From Phycisphaerae bacterium (GTDB lineage Bacteria; Planctomycetota; Phycisphaerae; Phycisphaerales; SM1A02), in contig VGXK01000059.1 of the NCBI GenBank assembly GCA_016873355.1, forward strand, positions 1-9,155: 9,155 nucleotides of DNA, written 5' to 3'. Under the pieces are notes generated by a model. That model saw only the letters and a program-made list of their open reading frames with translations. It searched no databases and had not been told where the DNA came from. The position numbers were made by a program, and so were the translations under genes. How positions within the stretch are numbered: position 1 is the stretch's first letter; every line of letters begins with the position of its first letter. Below, in pieces: positions 1 to 6,747 of this stretch.

Positions 1-1
1 C

Positions 2-289
2 GACGCGATCCTCGCCTCCGAGCACTTCGACATCGTCGAGGCGTCGATCTCGCACACGCCGGAGGGCGAGAAGCATCTCTCGGATCACTATCCGGTGACC
101 GCGTCGCTTCGCCTGAAGTCGACGGGCGACGGCGAATCGCGTTCGGCGCCGATCGCGCCCGAAGCGCCGCGCGACGCTCTCGGCGCCGCGCCGCCGAAGG
201 AGCCGAGTCGCCCGGAGCCGCCGAAGTCGCCGACGCCTCCGTCGCTTCCGTCGCGTCCGACGCCTCCGTCGTCCGATCCCGGCCGCTGA
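2..289 (+). CDS. Endonuclease/exonuclease/phosphatase-family protein, C-terminal part (5' end outside window)
   Basis: The frame is open from the left edge and ends in TGA at 287-289, giving the last 95 residues. Near its start it reads ASEHFDIVEASISH and then SDHYPVTASL. The Ser-Asp-His-Tyr-Pro-Val stretch is the usual C-terminal signature of the DNase I-like endonuclease/exonuclease/phosphatase fold, in which the Asp-His pair belongs to the metal-dependent phosphodiesterase active site. The nuclease fold ends at about residue 38. The remaining 57 residues are a low-complexity tail rich in Pro, Ser, Ala and Glu, with no visible domain, which could be a linker or cell-surface tail. The substrate (DNA, phospholipid, sugar phosphate) cannot be told from this fragment. 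The family call is fairly firm, resting on one short motif. Confidence 0.72.
   Translation, partial: DAILASEHFDIVEASISHTPEGEKHLSDHYPVTASLRLKSTGDGESRSAPIAPEAPRDALGAAPPKEPSRPEPPKSPTPPSLPSRPTPPSSDPGR
231..271 (+). repeat. Short imperfect direct repeat in the proline-rich tail
   Basis: A 14-nt word, CGACGCCTCCGTCG, occurs at 231-244 and again at 258-271, a period of 27 nt or nine codons. It encodes part of the Pro/Ser-rich tail of the partial nuclease. This is a small in-frame duplication inside low-complexity coding sequence and is not a mobile or regulatory element. Confidence 0.5.
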
Positions 290-326
290 TCCCTTCCTCA
301 CCGAACCACTCGCGAGCCACGCACGA

Positions 327-2162
327 ATGCGAACCGAACCGACGATGCCTCGAGTTGCCTGGATCTTCGGCGCGCTCGGAGCGCTCGCCATTCTCGCCGC
401 CGCGATCGCGATGAATCAGCCCCGCGAGCCGCGCGGCGACATGGAGCTGCTGAACGAACTGCTCCGCGAGCGAACGCCGCATCCGGTCGCTTCCGCCGCG
501 GGCGACGCCCAGGCGGCCAAGGTGGCTCGCATGCTCGCGGACGCGATCGGCGCGGGCACCGTGATCGACGGCGACGCATCGACGCCGTTGCCGACGAGCG
601 GTCCGGTGGCGGCGATCCAGCGCGCGTCGGTCGAACGCTTCGGCGCGCCGGTGAAGGTGGCCAACGTGCTCGGCCGGATTCGCGGGCGCGCCGCGGGACC
701 GGCCACCATGCTCGTCGCGCACCACGATTCGGTGGCGGCCGGACCCGGCGCCGGCGACGACGGCAGCGGCGTGGTCAGCGTGCTCCTGGCCGCCCGCGAG
801 CTTGCCAAGGAGGGCACGCAGCGCGACGTGATCTTCCTGCTCACCGACGGCGAGGAGGCGGGGCTGCTCGGCGCGATCGCCTTCTGCGCGGAGCATCCAT
901 GGTTCGACGAAGTCGGCTCCGTGGTGAACATCGATTCGCGCGGCGCCTCCGGACCGTGCCACATCTATCAGATCGGCTACGACGAGCGCGCGCTCGTGCA
1001 GGTGCTGAGCGAGTCGGTGCCGAGGCCGATCGCGTCGTCGCTTGCGAACGAGGTCGCGGCGCTCATGCCGAACGCCACCGATTTCCTCGTCTTCGAGTGG
1101 GTGGGCATGCCGGGAATCAACCTGGCGTGCATCGGCGACGTGAAGCACTACCACCAGCCGAGCGATCTGCCGGAGAACTTCCACCCGGGCACGCTCGGTC
1201 ACCTGCAGGAGACCATGCTCGCGCTCGCTCGCGGGCTCGATCGAGCGCGGCCGATCGAGGGCGGCGTGCTCCCCGGATTCGCGGAGTGGCGCTCGCGCTA
1301 CCAGATCGGCGATCCCACCGCGACGAAGGAGCTTCGTGCGGCGATCAACGATCGCGGCATGACCAAGGCTCCGCGGCGGCCGGAGCCCTCACCGCAATCC
1401 TTCGCCAGTTTCTGGCAGCGCTGGACCCTTGCGTGGGACGCGGGGCTTTCGCCGTTCCTTGCGACGGCGGCGCTCGTCGCCGTGCTGCTCGGCGCGACGA
1501 TCCTCTGGGGGCGGGGATTGCTGGCGTGCGGACCGACGATCGGCGCCGTCGTCGCGCTCGTGCTCGCCGTGCTCGCGTCGTCCGGCGCGGCGATGGCGGC
1601 GGCGTGGACCTGTTCGCTGATCGGCGCCCGCGAGGGTTCGGGATGGACCTACGGGATCTTTCCGCCCGACCCGTGGCCGTGGCTCGGCGCGGTCTGGGCC
1701 GCCGCCGTTCTGCCCGCCGCGGCGCTCTGGCAGTTCGTGCCTCGCCGCGCCGCGTGGGCGAACGCCGTCGGCGCGGTGCTGCTGCTCTCGCTCGTTCTCT
1801 GCGGCCTCTCGGTGGCGATGCCGGCCGTTGCCGCCATGGTGCTGCCGATCGTGGGGGCCACCGCGATCGTGCTGCTGCTCGCATCGACGCTGCCGCGAAG
1901 CGCCGCAGGATTCGCGGCCGGGCTCGTGGCGTGCGTGCAGCTCTGGGCGCTCGGCGCCGTCCTGTTCCCGCTCGTTCCCGCGCTTCAGGACGCCATGGGC
2001 TTCCGTCTGCTGCCCATGGTCCTGATCGCGCCGCTGCTCACGGTGCTTGCGTTCACGGCGCTGCTTCCCGGCGCGCGCGGGCGCGATCCCGCGATCGAGC
2101 CGTGGCGGGTCGAGGCGCCCGCCCGCTCGGAGCATGACTCGTCGCAGTGGAGGCCTGCATGA
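327..2162 (+). CDS. M28-family zinc aminopeptidase with N-terminal anchor and C-terminal multi-pass membrane domain
   Basis: A 611-residue protein. Residues 11-29 form a hydrophobic signal anchor. Residues about 110-305 are an M28 peptidase domain with all expected metal positions: H132 and D134 in AHHDS, D144 in GAGDDGSG, catalytic E176 and ligand E177 in DGEE, D203 in NIDSRG and H276 in HYHQPSD. Known M28 enzymes use two zinc ions to remove N-terminal amino acids from peptides. From about residue 372 to 580 there are some six hydrophobic segments (roughly 374-394, 402-427, 452-470, 478-498, 500-520, 526-550 and 560-580, some possibly merged), so the catalytic domain probably lies outside the cytoplasm. 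The start is uncertain: ATG 345 (Met7) is an alternative and neither has a clear Shine-Dalgarno. The stop overlaps the next gene as ATGA. The specificity is unknown, and a broad aminopeptidase role is inferred. Confidence 0.88.
   Translation: MRTEPTMPRVAWIFGALGALAILAAAIAMNQPREPRGDMELLNELLRERTPHPVASAAGDAQAAKVARMLADAIGAGTVIDGDASTPLPTSGPVAAIQRASVERFGAPVKVANVLGRIRGRAAGPATMLVAHHDSVAAGPGAGDDGSGVVSVLLAARELAKEGTQRDVIFLLTDGEEAGLLGAIAFCAEHPWFDEVGSVVNIDSRGASGPCHIYQIGYDERALVQVLSESVPRPIASSLANEVAALMPNATDFLVFEWVGMPGINLACIGDVKHYHQPSDLPENFHPGTLGHLQETMLALARGLDRARPIEGGVLPGFAEWRSRYQIGDPTATKELRAAINDRGMTKAPRRPEPSPQSFASFWQRWTLAWDAGLSPFLATAALVAVLLGATILWGRGLLACGPTIGAVVALVLAVLASSGAAMAAAWTCSLIGAREGSGWTYGIFPPDPWPWLGAVWAAAVLPAAALWQFVPRRAAWANAVGAVLLLSLVLCGLSVAMPAVAAMVLPIVGATAIVLLLASTLPRSAAGFAAGLVACVQLWALGAVLFPLVPALQDAMGFRLLPMVLIAPLLTVLAFTALLPGARGRDPAIEPWRVEAPARSEHDSSQWRPA
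2149..2153 (+). promoter_or_regulatory. Ribosome binding site fixing the GGT start at 2159
   Basis: GGAGG lies five bases before ATG 2159. This favours 2159 over the in-frame GTG at 2147, which would lie upstream of the site. It sits inside the 3' end of the peptidase gene, as expected for translational coupling. Confidence 0.75.
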
Positions 2163-3742
2163 AGTGGACCTTCCCGTACTCGTCGCGACGCATGCCGGTG
2201 CTCGCGCGGCGCATGGTGGCCACCGGTCAGCCGCTTGCCGCGCAGGCGGGACTCGAGATGTTGCGCGCGGGCGGCAACGCGGTCGACGCCGCGATCGCGA
2301 CGGCGGCGGCGCTCACCGTGGTCGAGCCGACCGCGAACGGACTCGGTTCCGACGCCTTCGCGATCGTCTGGGACGGCACGACGCTGCACGGCCTGAACGC
2401 GAGCGGACGATCGCCCGCGAGCGCCACCGTCGATCGACTCGGCGACGCGACGAAGGTTCCGTCGCTCGGCTGGCAGGCGGTCACCGTGCCGGGGGCGATC
2501 TCCGCGTGGGTCGAGCTCTCGAAGCGGTTCGGGAGCCTGCCGTTCGAGCGATTGCTCGAACCCGCCATCGAGTACGCCGCGCGCGGCTATCCGGTCTCGC
2601 CGCAATGCGCGTCGGGCTGGGACCGCGCGGTCGAGCGCTACCGCGATTTCGAGGCGTGGCGGAAGACCTTCGCACGCTCGGGCGCCGCGCCGCGCGCGGG
2701 CGAGATCGTCTCGCTGCCCGATCACGCGGCCACGCTGAAGGCGATCGCGGAGAGTCGCGGCGCGTCCTTCTATCGCGGAGCGCTGGCGAAGGCGATCGCA
2801 GCGGCGTCGAACGAGGCGGGCGGCTGGATTTCGCTCGACGATCTCGGCACGCACGAACCGATCTGGGTCGAGCCGTGGCGAGTCGAACATTCGGGTGCCC
2901 AGCTCTGCGAGCTGCCGCCGAACGGCCAGGGCGTGGCCGCGCTCGAGGCGCTCGGCATCCTCTCCCGATTCGATCTCTCGACGCTCGATCGGGACTGCCC
3001 GGATCTGCTGCACCTGGAGATCGAATCGATGAAGGCGGCGTTCGCGGATGCCCGCGCCCGCATCGCGGATCCGGCGCTCGGGCTCGATCGCGCGAAGGAA
3101 CTCATCGATCCGAGGTTCCTCGATCAGCGCGCCGGCGAAATCGACTCGTCGCGAGCTCGCGAGTGGGGTCCCGGCGAGCTCAAGCCCGGCGGAACGGTGT
3201 ATCTCTGCGCCGCCGACGACTCGGGCATGATGGTCAGCTACATCCAGAGCAACTACGAAGGATTCGGGTCCGGCGTGGTCGTGCCCGGCACCGGCATTTC
3301 GCTGCAGAATCGCGGCGCATGCTTCTCGATGGAGGCGGGGCACCCGAATCGATACGGCCCGTCGAAGCGCCCGTACCAGACGATCATCCCCGGCTTCCTC
3401 ATGCGCGGCGACGAGCCGCTCGCGGCCTTCGGCGTGATGGGCGGATTCATGCAGCCGCAGGGACATCTCCAGGTGGCGGTGCGTCTGCTCGATCAGGATC
3501 TCAATCCGCAGGCGGCGCTCGACGGTCCGCGCTTCCAGGTGATGGACGACGGAAGCGTCGCGGTCGAGCCCGGATTCACGGCCGAGACGCTGCAGGAACT
3601 CGAGCGGCGCGGACATCGAATCGATCGCCGTTCCGAGAAGAGCGTCGTCTTCGGCGGCGGTCAGATCGTCTGGCGGGGCGAGGGCGGCACCTGGATCGGT
3701 GCGAGCGATTCGCGCCGCGACGGCCAGGCCGTGGGAAGCTGA
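2159..3742 (+). CDS. Gamma-glutamyltransferase-family protein (YwrD-like Ntn hydrolase)
   Basis: With the start at ATG 2159 the protein has 527 residues, a normal length. The N-terminal half carries the family signature: MVATGQPLAAQAG (20-31), GGNAVDAAIATAAALTVVEP (38-57), GLGSDAF (61-67) and NASGRSP (80-86), where R84 should bind the gamma-glutamyl carboxylate. The autocleavage nucleophile is T346 in the motif PGGT-VYLC, so the precursor should self-cleave into large and small subunits. The enzyme family hydrolyses or transfers gamma-glutamyl groups, for example from glutathione; related members are acylases. GVMGG (425-429) stands where classical GGTs have a Ser-Ser pair, as in the YwrD-like branch. 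There is no signal peptide, so it is probably cytoplasmic, unlike E. coli GGT. The ATGA overlap with the M28 peptidase suggests shared expression. The exact substrate is not determinable. Confidence 0.9.
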   Translation: MKWTFPYSSRRMPVLARRMVATGQPLAAQAGLEMLRAGGNAVDAAIATAAALTVVEPTANGLGSDAFAIVWDGTTLHGLNASGRSPASATVDRLGDATKVPSLGWQAVTVPGAISAWVELSKRFGSLPFERLLEPAIEYAARGYPVSPQCASGWDRAVERYRDFEAWRKTFARSGAAPRAGEIVSLPDHAATLKAIAESRGASFYRGALAKAIAAASNEAGGWISLDDLGTHEPIWVEPWRVEHSGAQLCELPPNGQGVAALEALGILSRFDLSTLDRDCPDLLHLEIESMKAAFADARARIADPALGLDRAKELIDPRFLDQRAGEIDSSRAREWGPGELKPGGTVYLCAADDSGMMVSYIQSNYEGFGSGVVVPGTGISLQNRGACFSMEAGHPNRYGPSKRPYQTIIPGFLMRGDEPLAAFGVMGGFMQPQGHLQVAVRLLDQDLNPQAALDGPRFQVMDDGSVAVEPGFTAETLQELERRGHRIDRRSEKSVVFGGGQIVWRGEGGTWIGASDSRRDGQAVGS

Positions 3743-3794
3743 ACCTCGCATGCGGCCGAGTCGTACGCCGACCGCACGAAGCGTCGCGAACGGC

Positions 3795-3800
3795 GATACT
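3795..3800 (+). promoter_or_regulatory. Possible -10 element before the unknown 230-residue gene
   Basis: GATACT resembles a sigma-70 -10 box and lies 12 bases before ATG 3813, in the 70-bp gap after the GGT gene. No convincing -35 box is seen 17 bases upstream, and no Shine-Dalgarno precedes the ATG. If real, it would give a very short leader. The evidence is weak. Confidence 0.2.
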
Positions 3801-3812
3801 GTCGACCACGCC

Positions 3813-4505
3813 ATGCGCATCTACAACGACGACGGCGATCGCCTCATGGAGCCGCCCAAGGGCGGGCCTCGCATCACGATCCTTCCTGCCGGCGATCCGC
3901 GCAGCGTCTCCGCCGAGCGGAAGATCCGCCTTCCATGGGGCCAGCATCTGCTCGACGACGTGCTCGACGGCCGCTACCGCACCGTGATCTGCGGCGTGAA
4001 CGACGACGACAACGCCCGAGGCATTCTCGGCGAGCTGCTCAAGCTGGTGCCCACGAGCCAGTGGACGCTCGCGAGCGCCACGAGCTACGCCAAGGTCTTC
4101 CGCAACGCGGTGTCGCTGCACGCGAAGGAGGATCGCGAGCCGTACATCCTCAAGTTCGATCTCGACCGCATGCTCGTGCTGGGACTGCTTCGCCCCGTCG
4201 GCCGCGACCACTTCAATCTCGAGGACCTCTATCGCGGCTTCCGCACGATTGCGCGGATGCTCGAGGGGCGACACGATCGCAAGCCCGTCGCGAGCGTCTC
4301 GTTCCTCGGCGCCAAGAGCAATCGGCTGCTCGATCACACCGGGCAGGAGCCGTCGCTCGAGGCCGTGCTCAAGGCGATGCACAGCGCCGGCTACGACGGC
4401 GATGTCTTTCCGCCGGTCGGCATGTGGGACGTCTCGCCCACCGGCGTCTTCGCGCGCTACCCGTTCCCCGAAACGCTCGATCAGCTGCGCGAAGGCAGCG
4501 GCTGA
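3813..4505 (+). CDS. Unrecognised conserved-looking soluble protein, 230 residues
   Basis: I do not recognise this family. The frame is open back to 3699, but that start would overlap the GGT gene by 44 bases and would add an unlikely Arg-rich leader. ATG 3813 is therefore preferred, with ATG 3846 (Met12) possible. The protein has no signal peptide or membrane segment. It looks like a compact alpha/beta protein: strand-like ITILPAGDP (21-29), YRTVICGVNDDDN (55-67) with an acidic cluster, helix ARGILGELLKLV (68-79), then SSYAKV-like helices, YILKFDLDRMLVLGLL (111-126), VASVSFLGAKSN (159-170) and an aromatic, Pro-rich end (FPPVGMWDVSP, 199-209). Charge is balanced and codon use is like the neighbours, which supports real coding. 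It may be read with the GGT gene 70 bp upstream, but no shared function is evident. Confidence 0.75.
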   Translation: MRIYNDDGDRLMEPPKGGPRITILPAGDPRSVSAERKIRLPWGQHLLDDVLDGRYRTVICGVNDDDNARGILGELLKLVPTSQWTLASATSYAKVFRNAVSLHAKEDREPYILKFDLDRMLVLGLLRPVGRDHFNLEDLYRGFRTIARMLEGRHDRKPVASVSFLGAKSNRLLDHTGQEPSLEAVLKAMHSAGYDGDVFPPVGMWDVSPTGVFARYPFPETLDQLREGSG

Positions 4506-4680
4506 CCGTCTTCCGCCCCTCAAAAAGGAAACTTCGAGAGCGACGGAGGCGGCGCGTGGCAAGGAGCCAAGGTCCAAGGGACCCGCCGAGCCGCAGGCGA
4601 CACCGCCATGCGGCGTCTCCCTCGCTCAGCGCGCAGAAAGAACACCCGGAAGGACTCGGCGTGGGTCGTAGGAGCGGGAT
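4506..4680. other. Convergent intergenic region with small inverted and direct repeats
   Basis: This 175-bp gap separates the stop of the unknown gene from the stop of the PDZ gene. It holds A-rich CAAAAAGGAAAC at 4521-4532, two CCAAGG direct repeats (about 4567-4579), a 5-bp stem GGTCC-AAG-GGACC at 4571-4583, and an 8-bp stem with one mismatch and a CAT loop at 4599-4617. No stem is followed by a T tract on either strand, so none is a clear intrinsic terminator. Transcripts from both sides must end around here. No convincing gene is seen. Confidence 0.45.
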
Positions 4681-6177
4681 TCAGGCGTTCGGAGCTCTCG
4701 GCTGCCGCGGCGGGGGCGGAGCCTGCGGCGCCGACGGCGTGGGAGGCGGCGTGGGCAGCGAGACCTTGGAGAACTCCTCGAGCTTGGCCCGGATCTCAGG
4801 GCCGAGACGCTCGAGCTGGGCGCCGGTCGGCATCGCGCCCTTGTAGATCTCGCGGCCGTTCTGCCGGATGCCGATCACCGCCTCGCCGTCGCGCGTGGTC
4901 CGCTCGATCCGCGTCGTGCCATCGTCCCAGACCATCTGCTCCGAGTGCATCGACGAGGATCGCGACTCGCTCGAACTCTGCGAGCTGCTCGAACGATCGG
5001 AGTCGCGGTCGGAGTCCCGGTCCGAATCGCTCTCGCCGTCGGAGTCGCGGGCGGAATCGCGCGATCGATCGCCGCGGGCGGCGCGCTTCGCGTCCTGCTC
5101 CCGCTCGCGCTCCGCGGCGCGAAGCTCGGCCTGACGCATCACCTGCCGCATCCGGTCCTTCACCTGCGCCTGCGCCGCCTCGCCCTGCGCCTTCGCCTCC
5201 TCGACCAGCGCGCGGAGCGAGTCCTGATCGAACTCCTCGGCGCCTCGAATGCGATCCAGGAGCTGCTGCTGCCACAGGCCGCGAGCGCCGGGTTGGGACA
5301 TGAGCTGCGCCGGCCGCGCGAAATCGAAGCCGAGATCGCTGCGCCGGCCGCCCGGGCCGAGCACCGGCTGCGTGCGGCTGGCGAGCGTTGCGCTGATCGG
5401 GTGTTCGAAGCCGCCGCGGAAGACGGTCAGCTTCACCGTGTCGCCGCTCTTGTATCCGCGCACGAGCGATGCGAGCTGCTCGGTGTTCACGAGCATCTGG
5501 TCGTCGATCTTCGCGAGCACGTCGTAGCGCTGGATTCCCGCGGCGGCGGCGGGACTTCCCTCCGTGACCGCCGTCACCGTGAGGCCGGTTCCGCGCCGGA
5601 TGGGAAGCTGCGCCGCCGTCTGCGGAGCCACCGGTTCGGTGGAAACGCCGAGGAACGCCGCCTCCTCCTCGAGCGGGCGACCTTCGGCGTCGGCCATGTT
5701 CGCCATGTAGAACGCCATGCCCTCGTCGCCGACCTGCCGCAGCATCGGCACGAGCTCCAGGAGCACATCCGCGTCCTCGCCGTCCAGGTTGAAATCGAGC
5801 GCCCGGATGGCGGGCACGTGGGCGACGGGAGCAACCGGTGCGACAGGAGCGACTGGTGCGACCGGGGCCACCGGCGGCGCGGCCTGCGCGCCGGGCGAGC
5901 GAGGCGCCGGGGGCGGCGGGGGCGGCGGGGGCGGCGTCGTTGCCGAGAAGGACGCAACCTCCAGCGGGACGGCGCGCTCGCGCTGGATCGCGGTCAGGGG
6001 CATGCTGCGCGAAACGACCGCGCGGGTCTCGCCGGGCGGCATCGACGATGAGCCGCGCACGACGACGGCGCGATGCTGCGAGTTCGGAGCGGGCGCCGCC
6101 GTCACCGGCGGCGGCGACTCGGACCCGAAGGCGAGCGCGAGCGAACTTGCGATCAACATGATGAGCTTGGGAAGCAT
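4681..6177 (-). CDS. Secreted PDZ-domain protein with Pro/Ala and Ser/Asp low-complexity segments
   Basis: A 498-residue protein. Residues 1-18 form a Sec-type signal peptide. Residues 20-120 are low complexity, with a run of nine prolines (82-90) and five VAP triplets (103-117). Residues about 174-255 form a PDZ domain: AFLGVSTEP, GLTVTAVTEGSPAAAAGI, YDVLAKIDDQ and the closing KSGDTVKLTVFRGG. The GSPAAAAGI and DQ features are typical of PDZ domains in DegP/HtrA-like proteins. There is no serine protease or site-2 protease domain. Residues about 304-370 are a charged, Gln/Glu/Arg-rich helical region that may form a coiled coil, followed by a Ser/Asp/Arg-rich stretch (378-409), a small MVWDDGTTRIERTTRDGEA beta-like segment, and a proline-rich end. 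It probably acts in the periplasm or at the envelope as a peptide-binding or scaffold protein. Its place after the sigma and anti-sigma-like genes suggests an envelope sensor or regulon member. That role is inference. Confidence 0.85.
   Translation of the reverse strand: MLPKLIMLIASSLALAFGSESPPPVTAAPAPNSQHRAVVVRGSSSMPPGETRAVVSRSMPLTAIQRERAVPLEVASFSATTPPPPPPPPPAPRSPGAQAAPPVAPVAPVAPVAPVAPVAHVPAIRALDFNLDGEDADVLLELVPMLRQVGDEGMAFYMANMADAEGRPLEEEAAFLGVSTEPVAPQTAAQLPIRRGTGLTVTAVTEGSPAAAAGIQRYDVLAKIDDQMLVNTEQLASLVRGYKSGDTVKLTVFRGGFEHPISATLASRTQPVLGPGGRRSDLGFDFARPAQLMSQPGARGLWQQQLLDRIRGAEEFDQDSLRALVEEAKAQGEAAQAQVKDRMRQVMRQAELRAAEREREQDAKRAARGDRSRDSARDSDGESDSDRDSDRDSDRSSSSQSSSESRSSSMHSEQMVWDDGTTRIERTTRDGEAVIGIRQNGREIYKGAMPTGAQLERLGPEIRAKLEEFSKVSLPTPPPTPSAPQAPPPPRQPRAPNA
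4951..5046 (-). repeat. Ser/Asp/Arg-rich low-complexity coding stretch
   Basis: Codons for residues 378-409 of the PDZ protein give repeated DSD and DSDR units followed by a serine run. Direct DNA similarity between units (GACTCGGA-type words) is visible. Such segments are usually disordered and often vary in length between relatives. Confidence 0.7.
5827..5871 (-). repeat. Five tandem 9-nt units coding Val-Ala-Pro
   Basis: Five 9-base units code VAP (residues 103-117 of the PDZ protein), and a sixth partial unit ends VAH. The units differ mostly at synonymous third positions, so the peptide pattern has been kept while the DNA diverged. It is probably an extended spacer between the N-terminal region and the PDZ domain. 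Confidence 0.8.
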
Positions 6178-6184
6178 GGGTGTG

Positions 6185-6189
6185 CCTTT
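6185..6189 (-). promoter_or_regulatory. Weak ribosome binding site of the PDZ gene
   Basis: On the minus strand AAAGG lies seven bases before ATG 6177, supporting that start. The match to the anti-Shine-Dalgarno is short. Confidence 0.45.
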
Positions 6190-6204
6190 CGACGGTGCGT
6201 GAGT

Positions 6205-6219
6205 CGCCGCGACGCGGCG
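6205..6219. promoter_or_regulatory. 15-bp palindrome in the gap before the PDZ gene
   Basis: CGCCGCG-A-CGCGGCG is a perfect dyad with 7-bp arms. It lies in the 51-bp gap between the stop of the anti-sigma-like gene and the PDZ start. It could be an operator or a short mRNA hairpin. In such GC-rich DNA it could also be chance. Confidence 0.25.
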
Positions 6220-6228
6220 CTCGAAGGT

Positions 6229-6747
6229 TCAGTCGGTCGACGGTCGTCCGACGACCGTCCAGGTTTCGGGGTAGCTTCGTTCGATCGTCACGCCGCGCTG
6301 TGGATCGACGAAGCGATCGGTGCGGATCCAGAGCGACGGCGCCGTCTGCACCGCGCCGTCGTCGCCGAGATCGATCGTCTGCGTGCCGCCGAACGCGGCG
6401 GGTCGGGCCAGGCTCTCCTGGTGCACGAGGTTCAGGTTCGGTGTCGAGGCGGGTCGCGAGGACTCGCGCCCGCCGCCGCCGTTGCCCCAGGTGCGGAGAT
6501 GGGACGACCAGCTTCCGGCGACGAATCCCGCGGCAAGCGCGAATCCGGCCGCGGCCGCGAGCGGGGCGGCTCGCCGCCACCACGACATGGGGCGCTGCTC
6601 GAGCAGCACGCGCATGCGCGCGTCGAACGACGCGCTCGGGCGCCGAAGCGGCGTGGCGGCCAGCAGCCGCTCGATCGCCGCGTCCACCGCGGGCACGAGA
6701 TCGCGACCCTCGCCCGGAGCATTCGCGCCGGGAGTCCAGTCGTTCAT
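6229..6747 (-). CDS. Single-pass membrane protein, probable anti-sigma factor for the adjacent ECF sigma factor
   Basis: A 172-residue protein starting at ATG 6747, which overlaps the sigma stop as ATGA and is preceded by a strong AGGAGGT. Residues 1-57 are a cytoplasmic region with a predicted helix pair (AVDAAIERLLAATPL, then ASFDARMRVLLEQRP). WWRR is followed by one transmembrane helix at about 59-79. The rest is a short outer domain with a Gly/Arg/Ser linker (88-101) and a beta-like end (TQTIDLGDDGAVQTAPSLWI, then RGVTIERSYPETWTVVGRP). There is no HxxxCxxC zinc motif and no Cys at all, so it is not a zinc-type anti-sigma domain. Position, coupling and membrane topology match a sigma antagonist. 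The sequence alone does not prove sigma binding, and it could be a different membrane regulator. The same reading frame is open upstream into rlmN. Confidence 0.72.
   Translation of the reverse strand: MNDWTPGANAPGEGRDLVPAVDAAIERLLAATPLRRPSASFDARMRVLLEQRPMSWWRRAAPLAAAAGFALAAGFVAGSWSSHLRTWGNGGGGRESSRPASTPNLNLVHQESLARPAAFGGTQTIDLGDDGAVQTAPSLWIRTDRFVDPQRGVTIERSYPETWTVVGRPSTD

Noticed and set aside
899..2137. A 412-residue plus-strand frame within the M28 peptidase gene
   Set aside because: Arg-rich shadow in another phase, while the M28 frame has every metal ligand.
1985..3820. A 611-residue minus-strand frame antisense to the GGT gene
   Set aside because: It is Arg-rich with no family motif and lies opposite a clear GGT-family gene. 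GC-rich codon use keeps the antisense frame open.
2047..3987. A 646-residue plus-strand frame overlapping the peptidase and GGT genes
   Set aside because: Very Arg-rich, with no motif, and in another phase from the well supported genes.
4599..4617. Hairpin as an intrinsic terminator
   Set aside because: The 8-bp stem has a mismatch and a 3-base loop, and no T tract follows on either strand.
5827..5871. Short tandem repeats as a CRISPR-like or mobile array
   Set aside because: The 9-base units have no spacers and are in-frame Val-Ala-Pro codons.
4945..6051. A 368-residue plus-strand frame opposite the PDZ gene
   Set aside because: Arg/His-rich shadow. The minus-strand frame has a signal peptide and PDZ motifs.
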